Assembly: GCA_036121365.1 (NCBI GenBank)
Contig: JAZAFR010000006.1
Location: 1 to 50,256, forward strand
Direction: 5' to 3'
DNA: 50,256 nt
From: UBA7916 sp036121365
GTDB lineage: Bacteria > Pseudomonadota > Gammaproteobacteria > Comchoanobacterales > Comchoanobacteraceae
A model generated the notes under the pieces. It had not been told where the DNA came from, made no database searches, and saw nothing but the letters and a program-made list of their open reading frames with translations. Shown here piece after piece: positions 44,672 through 50,256 of the stretch. Position numbers and translations under genes: made by a program. Every line of letters begins with the position of its first letter. Position 1 is the first letter of the stretch.

Positions 44672-47500
44672 TCATTTCAACCCAATTTCATCTTCTTCAC
44701 CACCTGGTGTTCTTTGACTTCCTTCCTTATCTCCAATACCATCACTCTTTTTGCCTCTATTTTTTTCAATAGATTTTCCTTTCATTATATTGACTCCCTT
44801 TAGTTTTCCCTGTCTAGGTATGGCTTTATCCAGCTTTAATTCAGCATCAAGCAAACACACTGTGACTCCGAATGAATTTTTTTCTATGGCGTATTCCATT
44901 GGTGTCTTTCCATCTTTTTTACCGTATAAAATTTCACTGACAACATCATCTTCTCCACTCAGTATCTGTCGTATTGCTTTGATATTCTCCTCCCTGATTG
45001 CATAAAATAATAAATTAATACCGCCCCTCGTCTCCCGAGTTATTTTAACTCCCTTATCAATTAATTTTAATGCAAAGGGAAAATACCTTCTTTCTATCGC
45101 ATAGGCCAATCTTGATTTTTCGTCTGCGCACTCCGGATTCAATTCAATTTCTTTGTCAATTAATAAATCTGTGATGTCTTCATTGCCCTCCCGAGTCGCC
45201 ATCATCAATGCTGTCTCTCCTTTCTTGTTTCTTTGATTTACTTTCACACCTCTATCAAGCAAGATTCTAATAACTTCTTCATGACCATAGATACAAGCAT
45301 ACATCAATGCTGTTTCTCCTCCTTTGTCTTTTTGATCCAATTTGGCACCTCCATCAAGCAAGCACCTTACCACTTTTTCATTACCATTCCTGCAGGCATA
45401 CATCAATGCTGTTCCTCCGTTTTTATCTTTATGATTCACATTTGCCCGTCTATCAAGTAAGAACCTCACCACTTCTTCATAACCATGAAAACAAGCATAG
45501 ATTAAAGTACTGTCTGTGTTATTTTTTTCTGCAGCCACTTTAATCTCATCAGAATGCAATGACTTTATATCCCTTTTTATATTTTCTTTATTAGATTCGC
45601 CCATATTGTCAACTAGTAATTTAGCCACCCTCCCATGCCCTCTTTTACAAGCATACATCAATGCGGTAACGATATCTTTTCTCTCTATACTTTCTTCTAT
45701 ATTACTTTCAGTCAATAACTTAGCAATTTCATAATGTCCCTCACCACATGCATATGCCAATGCTGTCATGCCGTATTTATCTTTTTTATCTTCTTTAGCT
45801 CCGTTATCAATTAATAGCTTAGCAATCTCATAATGCCCCTCTCCGCATGCATGCGCCAATGCTGTTACTCCATGTTCATCTGCTATGTCTATGTCAAACA
45901 ATTCTATTGCTTCTTTTTTATCTTTATGACCCACTTTTGCACGTCTATCAAGTAAGAACTTCACCACTTCTTCATCACCCTTCAAACAAGCACTCAACAA
46001 AATCATATTTGTATTATCTTTTTCTTTTGAAACTTGAACCTGATCAGAATGCGATAAATTTATATGACTGTTTTTACCTTCTTTATTTGATTCATTCATA
46101 TTGTCCATTAATAATTCAGCCACGTTATAATGCCCTCTCTTGCAAGCATATGTCAGGGCATAAATGAGCTCTTTTCTTTCTCCACCTTCCTTGACCTTAC
46201 TTTCAATCAATAATTTAGCAATTTTATACTGCCCTTTCCTACATGCATATATCAATGCTGTCATACCTTCATTATCTTCTTTATCTTTTTTAGCTCCATT
46301 AGCAATCAAAAGCTTAGCAATCTCATAATGCCCTCTCTTACATGCATGCAATAATGCTGTCATGCCGTTTTTATCTTCTTTGTTTATATCAAACTTAGCG
46401 TCTATACACTCCTGTGTTGTTTTAATATCCCCTGTCTTTGCTGCAATCAATAACAAATAACCACCATCCAATCCCTCTGGAATTTGATCAATATTAAACC
46501 CTTTCCAGCCATCCATGATTTGTTGACATCCCTCTAACTGACTCTTATTTGAATCAGAAGCACCATATTGAGGTTTTGCATATGCAATCAACCCATATAT
46601 TATTGACTTTTCATCACCATCACCACAAGAATCTACTGACATATTAAATCTTTCAAATAAATAACCTGCTATCTTTTCAGTGCTGCCCGCTCCCAAGATA
46701 TCATGATCAACCAAAGTCCAATTACCATTCCCGTTATAAACCAGACCCATAGTATGTCCTGTTAGCCTGATTTCGAACCCAACTGGTGCTGCAATGTCTT
46801 CCATAGATCGCAGCAATTTGGTAAACACGTCTTTATTATGACAATATACCCTTGATGCTATTAATTTTTCTTCTTCCAATAGTTTGTCGATGTACAAGTC
46901 GACCTGTGAGTGTTGATTTACCGAATTAGGACCTGAAAAATCTTTCTCTTTTATATATCCTTGATGATACATATATACCGTCTCAAGAAATGCCCTGACT
47001 TCACTCAACCTTTCATCGGTGAATTCTTCTGGAAGACCATATTTTTTTGAGATAGGAACGCTTTTCCACTCTTTTATCTCTGTGTTTAGATTCTGTTTGA
47101 TTGCTTCAATCTTTTCTTGATTGATCTCTTCGCCGCTTCTGAAATCTAATGAAACTTCACTGCTGTCATTGAGGAACATCAACAAAGCCTTTTTCTTACC
47201 CATATCATCTTCTTCACACAGATTATCATACAGTAATCTCACCCTCTTTCTCTCTTCTGCCTGTTTTATTGCACCAGTGTCTAAATACAACGGTCCTTCA
47301 GCGTCTATTGCTTTTTTATCTCCAACCAATTTTTTAATTTGATCGGGTTGCAATGATGCCAGCATTTTGTGAATTTCATTCCAATCTTTTTCATCATATA
47401 AATGTGCCTGTATGAGACCTTGAGCAAGACCAAAGCACACTCCTCCTGTGTCAACATCCTCATATCCCATTGCCTGCATTAATTGTATGATTATACTCAT
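44672..47500 (-). CDS. Ankyrin protein with papain-like N-terminal domain
   Basis: A 942-residue protein. The N-terminal 300 residues look like a clan-CA (YopT/C58-like) cysteine protease: GGVCFGLAQG places a candidate nucleophile at C22, LTGHTMGLVY a candidate His at H249, and NWTLVDHD a candidate Asp at D265 or D267. From about residue 345 to 830 come some 13 ankyrin repeats of the type TALxYACxxGHYEIAKLLxxNGA, partly in larger duplicated blocks: two stretches (about 440-520 and 610-680) both carry NMxESNKE followed by LHSDxxxV. The tail is Lys/Gly/Glu-rich (SIEKNRGKKSDGIGDKEG). Protease function is inferred from motif spacing only. No signal peptide; a translocated host-acting enzyme is plausible. 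Confidence 0.8.
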   Translation of the reverse strand: MSIIIQLMQAMGYEDVDTGGVCFGLAQGLIQAHLYDEKDWNEIHKMLASLQPDQIKKLVGDKKAIDAEGPLYLDTGAIKQAEERKRVRLLYDNLCEEDDMGKKKALLMFLNDSSEVSLDFRSGEEINQEKIEAIKQNLNTEIKEWKSVPISKKYGLPEEFTDERLSEVRAFLETVYMYHQGYIKEKDFSGPNSVNQHSQVDLYIDKLLEEEKLIASRVYCHNKDVFTKLLRSMEDIAAPVGFEIRLTGHTMGLVYNGNGNWTLVDHDILGAGSTEKIAGYLFERFNMSVDSCGDGDEKSIIYGLIAYAKPQYGASDSNKSQLEGCQQIMDGWKGFNIDQIPEGLDGGYLLLIAAKTGDIKTTQECIDAKFDINKEDKNGMTALLHACKRGHYEIAKLLIANGAKKDKEDNEGMTALIYACRKGQYKIAKLLIESKVKEGGERKELIYALTYACKRGHYNVAELLMDNMNESNKEGKNSHINLSHSDQVQVSKEKDNTNMILLSACLKGDEEVVKFLLDRRAKVGHKDKKEAIELFDIDIADEHGVTALAHACGEGHYEIAKLLIDNGAKEDKKDKYGMTALAYACGEGHYEIAKLLTESNIEESIERKDIVTALMYACKRGHGRVAKLLVDNMGESNKENIKRDIKSLHSDEIKVAAEKNNTDSTLIYACFHGYEEVVRFLLDRRANVNHKDKNGGTALMYACRNGNEKVVRCLLDGGAKLDQKDKGGETALMYACIYGHEEVIRILLDRGVKVNQRNKKGETALMMATREGNEDITDLLIDKEIELNPECADEKSRLAYAIERRYFPFALKLIDKGVKITRETRGGINLLFYAIREENIKAIRQILSGEDDVVSEILYGKKDGKTPMEYAIEKNSFGVTVCLLDAELKLDKAIPRQGKLKGVNIMKGKSIEKNRGKKSDGIGDKEGSQRTPGGEEDEIGLK

Positions 47501-47627
47501 ATTTTACCCTTATTCTAATCGTCACTATCCTATATAGCTTACTATTGTCAATGTTTCAGGTTTTTTACTGATGATTTCAGTTCAATTTTGAATAAACTTT
47601 CCGGGGATATTGATTGGTTACTGATCC

Positions 47628-50256
47628 TTATAAGCCTGTGCCAAATCTATAGTAAACTGTCGCTGCTACTGCTATCGCTCCCAACGCAACAATGAGACTC
47701 TTACTTGAAAAGTTTTCCTTTTCTTGTTTTATTTTTCCGTGTTCCATTATTGATGCTTTCAGATCTGTTGTTTTCCCTTTGTGTTCTTCCACCGTTAGAT
47801 GCAATTTTTTTAATTTTTCTAGTCTAGATTCGTGATGATTATCTCCTCTATGAATACTGTTGATTGTCTTGTGTAATTCATCATTCAACTCACTTTCTTG
47901 ACTGCCAGCAGTGTTTTCTTGATTGCCTAATTGTTGCTTTACCGACGCATGTATTGCAATTACTTTTTCAGCATACTCTTGGATTTGACTAATTTTACAA
48001 TATTCAGCATAAACATCATCAAATTCTGGGCTCTCAGCATCAAGAAATTTATCATCCTTGAGGATTTCCTCTTTTTCAATCTGTCTTTTTACTTCTTCAC
48101 TTAGATTCGCATTTTCTTTTAGACCTGTTAATATTTTTCTTCTTCTTGCTATGTCTTTTCGCATTGTACCCTCTAAGCTATCTTTCATTTGTTGCATATC
48201 ACCATTTTCTTCATACTGTCCCAAAATTTCAGTATCTATGGGCAATTTCATTGTGTGTAAGATTTTTATTTTCTCCGCTAGTTCAACTTCATCCTTTTTT
48301 TCAGATGATTTTTTAGCATTTGATACTATTTGATCGACTTTTTCTGCTCTATCTTTTTTTTCTTTTTGTTTTTTTACTAAATATTTTTTTTCTTCACTTT
48401 CTATCGCTTGTTTATGTACTTCTTTTTGGAGGTTACTAATAATGGATTCCATCTTATCTATTTCACTGAAACTTTTAATTTCCTTATATTGTTGTTGGGT
48501 CGCTTCTATTTTTCCTTTTAACTCCTGACTTATCTCTGAACTATCCCTTAGGCTTGTTAATACTTTCTGGCATCTCTCAAGTTTTTGGCGATTATTGGTA
48601 TAAACCATCTTACCTACTTCTTTTTGGAGATTATCGGTAGTCGAAACCATCTTACCTACTTCACTAAAAGTTTTATATACCTTAAATTTATTTTTGGTTT
48701 CTTCTATTCTACTTTTTAATTCAGGACTTATATCTGAACTCTTTTCTAATCCATCTAATCTTATCTTGCATTCTTTTTTAGCATATTTCATCTCTGAATC
48801 AAACAACTCCCTTATTTCATTCGATTTTATATTTTGTTTAAGATAATCATAAGCAGTCTTATTTCTTTTATCTTGGATGTATATATCAGCTCTGTTCCCA
48901 ATCAGTAACTTAGCCAATTGAACATCTTGTTGTTCACATGCATACATTAGCGCTGTTTTGCCAGAGCTATCTTGTTCATCTAGGTTAGCTTTTCCTAAAA
49001 TCAGACACTCAGCCTTTTCAACTTCATGATCCATACATGCATTCATCAAGAGTGTGTTACCAGATTCATCTGTGGCGTTGATATTAATAAGGGGTTTTCC
49101 TTGATCATCGCGAAGAGCTAATAGCGCTTCACCTATTTTTAGATTGTCAATATTCATTGCTATCTTTAGCGCTGTATTACCATGTCTGTTTTTCGCATTG
49201 AGGAACTTAGCACGGTCTTGCGCGTTGAGGGCATTGTATTGCTTACTCTTTAATATCGCTTTGACTGCCTCTAGGTCACCTAGCCCTGCTGCAACCATCA
49301 GCGCTGTAGACCCATTTCTATCTGTGGCGTTGATGATAGTAGAATCGCATTTCTCATGATCTAATATCGCTTCTACTATGGCTGTGTGACCCATCCTTAC
49401 TGCTATCATCAGCGCTGTATTGCCATTAGAACTTTTAGTGTTGATGGCCTCAATATCGCACTTCTCATGAGCTAATATCGCTTTTACAGTGGCTGTGTGT
49501 CCCATAATCGCTGCTATCATCAGCGCTGTACGACCTCCATTATCTTGGGCGTTGATGTTGACTGTAGGATGAGCCAATATCTCTTTGACTACCTCTAGGT
49601 TACCTCCCCCTACTGCAACCATCAGTGCTGTCATCCCCGTTCTACCTGTGGCGTTGATGACTTCAGCATTGACTTCAGGATGAGCCAATATCGCCTTTAC
49701 TACGTCTGTGTGTCCCCTCATTGCTGCTATCATCAGCGCTGTTCTCCCCCCGTCACCTCTGGAGTTGATGATATCAGCATTGACTTTAGGATGGGCCAAT
49801 ATCTCTTTAACTATGGCTGGGTGACCCATATCTGCCGCAATCATCAGCGCTGTCATCCCCTCGTCATTTTTGGCGTTGATGGTATCAGCATTGACTTCAG
49901 GATGGGCTAATATCGCCTTTACTACGTCTGTGTGACCCATAACTGCTGCTAGCATCAGCGCTGTCTTCCCATTCTGATCTTTGGCGTTGATGATAGTAGA
50001 ATCGCATTTCTTATGATCTAATATCGCTTTAACTACGCCTTCGTTACCTCTATATACTGCTATCATCAGCGCTGTTTCTCCATTTCTATTTCGATCGTTG
50101 ACGTCTATAAAAATAGCTCCATTGCTATCAGGTGATAATAGTAAACTGGCAATATTTTCTTTGTCTACTGCATGTTCAATCACCTCTAAACCATCATCTA
50201 TTGTCCTAAAAATAGGCTTTCCATTAATCTCTTCTATCAAATCTTCAATAGCCTTT
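47628..50256 (-). CDS. Ankyrin/coiled-coil protein with C-terminal anchor, 5' end outside window
   Basis: The frame is open to the right edge; a TTG at 50240 is not a convincing start because the frame continues upstream (reading AIEDLIEEINGK), so the gene is 5'-partial. About 870 residues are visible. Roughly residues 40-470 are ankyrin repeats of 33-40 residues, many reading TALMIAAxMGHTxxVKAILAHPEVNA. Residues 480-840 are charged coiled coil with two similar blocks (around ELKSRIEETKNKFKVYKTFSEVGKM and ELKGKIEATQQQYKEIKSFSE, residues 500-610). The last 22 residues form a single hydrophobic helix (SLIVALGAIAVAATVYY) followed by RFGTGL, like a tail anchor. This layout suggests a host-membrane-inserted scaffold, by inference. 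Confidence 0.82.
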   Translation of the reverse strand, partial: KAIEDLIEEINGKPIFRTIDDGLEVIEHAVDKENIASLLLSPDSNGAIFIDVNDRNRNGETALMIAVYRGNEGVVKAILDHKKCDSTIINAKDQNGKTALMLAAVMGHTDVVKAILAHPEVNADTINAKNDEGMTALMIAADMGHPAIVKEILAHPKVNADIINSRGDGGRTALMIAAMRGHTDVVKAILAHPEVNAEVINATGRTGMTALMVAVGGGNLEVVKEILAHPTVNINAQDNGGRTALMIAAIMGHTATVKAILAHEKCDIEAINTKSSNGNTALMIAVRMGHTAIVEAILDHEKCDSTIINATDRNGSTALMVAAGLGDLEAVKAILKSKQYNALNAQDRAKFLNAKNRHGNTALKIAMNIDNLKIGEALLALRDDQGKPLININATDESGNTLLMNACMDHEVEKAECLILGKANLDEQDSSGKTALMYACEQQDVQLAKLLIGNRADIYIQDKRNKTAYDYLKQNIKSNEIRELFDSEMKYAKKECKIRLDGLEKSSDISPELKSRIEETKNKFKVYKTFSEVGKMVSTTDNLQKEVGKMVYTNNRQKLERCQKVLTSLRDSSEISQELKGKIEATQQQYKEIKSFSEIDKMESIISNLQKEVHKQAIESEEKKYLVKKQKEKKDRAEKVDQIVSNAKKSSEKKDEVELAEKIKILHTMKLPIDTEILGQYEENGDMQQMKDSLEGTMRKDIARRRKILTGLKENANLSEEVKRQIEKEEILKDDKFLDAESPEFDDVYAEYCKISQIQEYAEKVIAIHASVKQQLGNQENTAGSQESELNDELHKTINSIHRGDNHHESRLEKLKKLHLTVEEHKGKTTDLKASIMEHGKIKQEKENFSSKSLIVALGAIAVAATVYYRFGTGL

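Noticed and set aside
50238..50240. TTG as the start of the last ankyrin gene
   Set aside because: The frame stays open upstream to the window edge and there is no ribosome site, so the gene is 5'-partial.

Overview
The window looks like a chromosome segment of an AT-rich, host-associated (probably intracellular) gammaproteobacterium. Housekeeping genes (fumC, tgt, uvrB, an aspartate aminotransferase, rdgB, mutS, tsaB, ubiG, sohB, fabI, pepN) are of proteobacterial type, and SohB, FabI and PepN read as gammaproteobacterial. They are interleaved with large hydrophilic proteins, ankyrin-repeat proteins and decayed genes, as is typical of bacteria that live inside eukaryotic cells. The placement is inferred from protein character; no 16S gene is present.

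Layout. 0-4 kb: the 5' part of a HAD-like protein, a degraded stretch, fumC and a coiled-coil protein. 4.5-6.5 kb: a yhhQ-tgt pair for queuosine-base import and insertion; the TGT is of the chlamydial type linked to direct use of queuine. 6.7-10.6 kb: a tandem ankyrin cluster made of a decayed copy, two intact paralogues built from 102-bp repeats, and a truncated Ulp1/C48-like protease fragment that shares the same 3' end. 10.8-22.3 kb: mostly housekeeping (uvrB, aminotransferase, ELM1-like protein, rdgB, tRNA-Asn, SH3b protein, DUF2797, thioredoxin-like protein) plus an NLS-bearing candidate effector. 22.3-31.7 kb: an ankyrin gene split by an in-frame TGA, mutS, three paralogous small outer-membrane-barrel candidates, a GT4 glycosyltransferase, a lipoprotein and tsaB.

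32-35 kb: an intact rhomboid protease, a rhomboid-like protein that has lost its catalytic His, and a small three-helix membrane protein, all on the minus strand. 35-44 kb: a helical candidate effector, ubiG, sohB, fabI, an AT-rich spacer with a promoter and a possible structured RNA, a GT-D-type glycosyltransferase and pepN. 44-50.3 kb: a decayed gene and two large ankyrin proteins, one with a papain-like protease signature at its N-terminus and one with a C-terminal membrane anchor that runs off the right edge.

Themes: salvage of a host micronutrient base (queuine), a large repertoire of putative host-interaction proteins being duplicated, fused and lost, and an active/dead rhomboid pair that I do not recognise as a described system. 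Secretion of the candidate effectors is inference; no secretion-system gene lies in the window.
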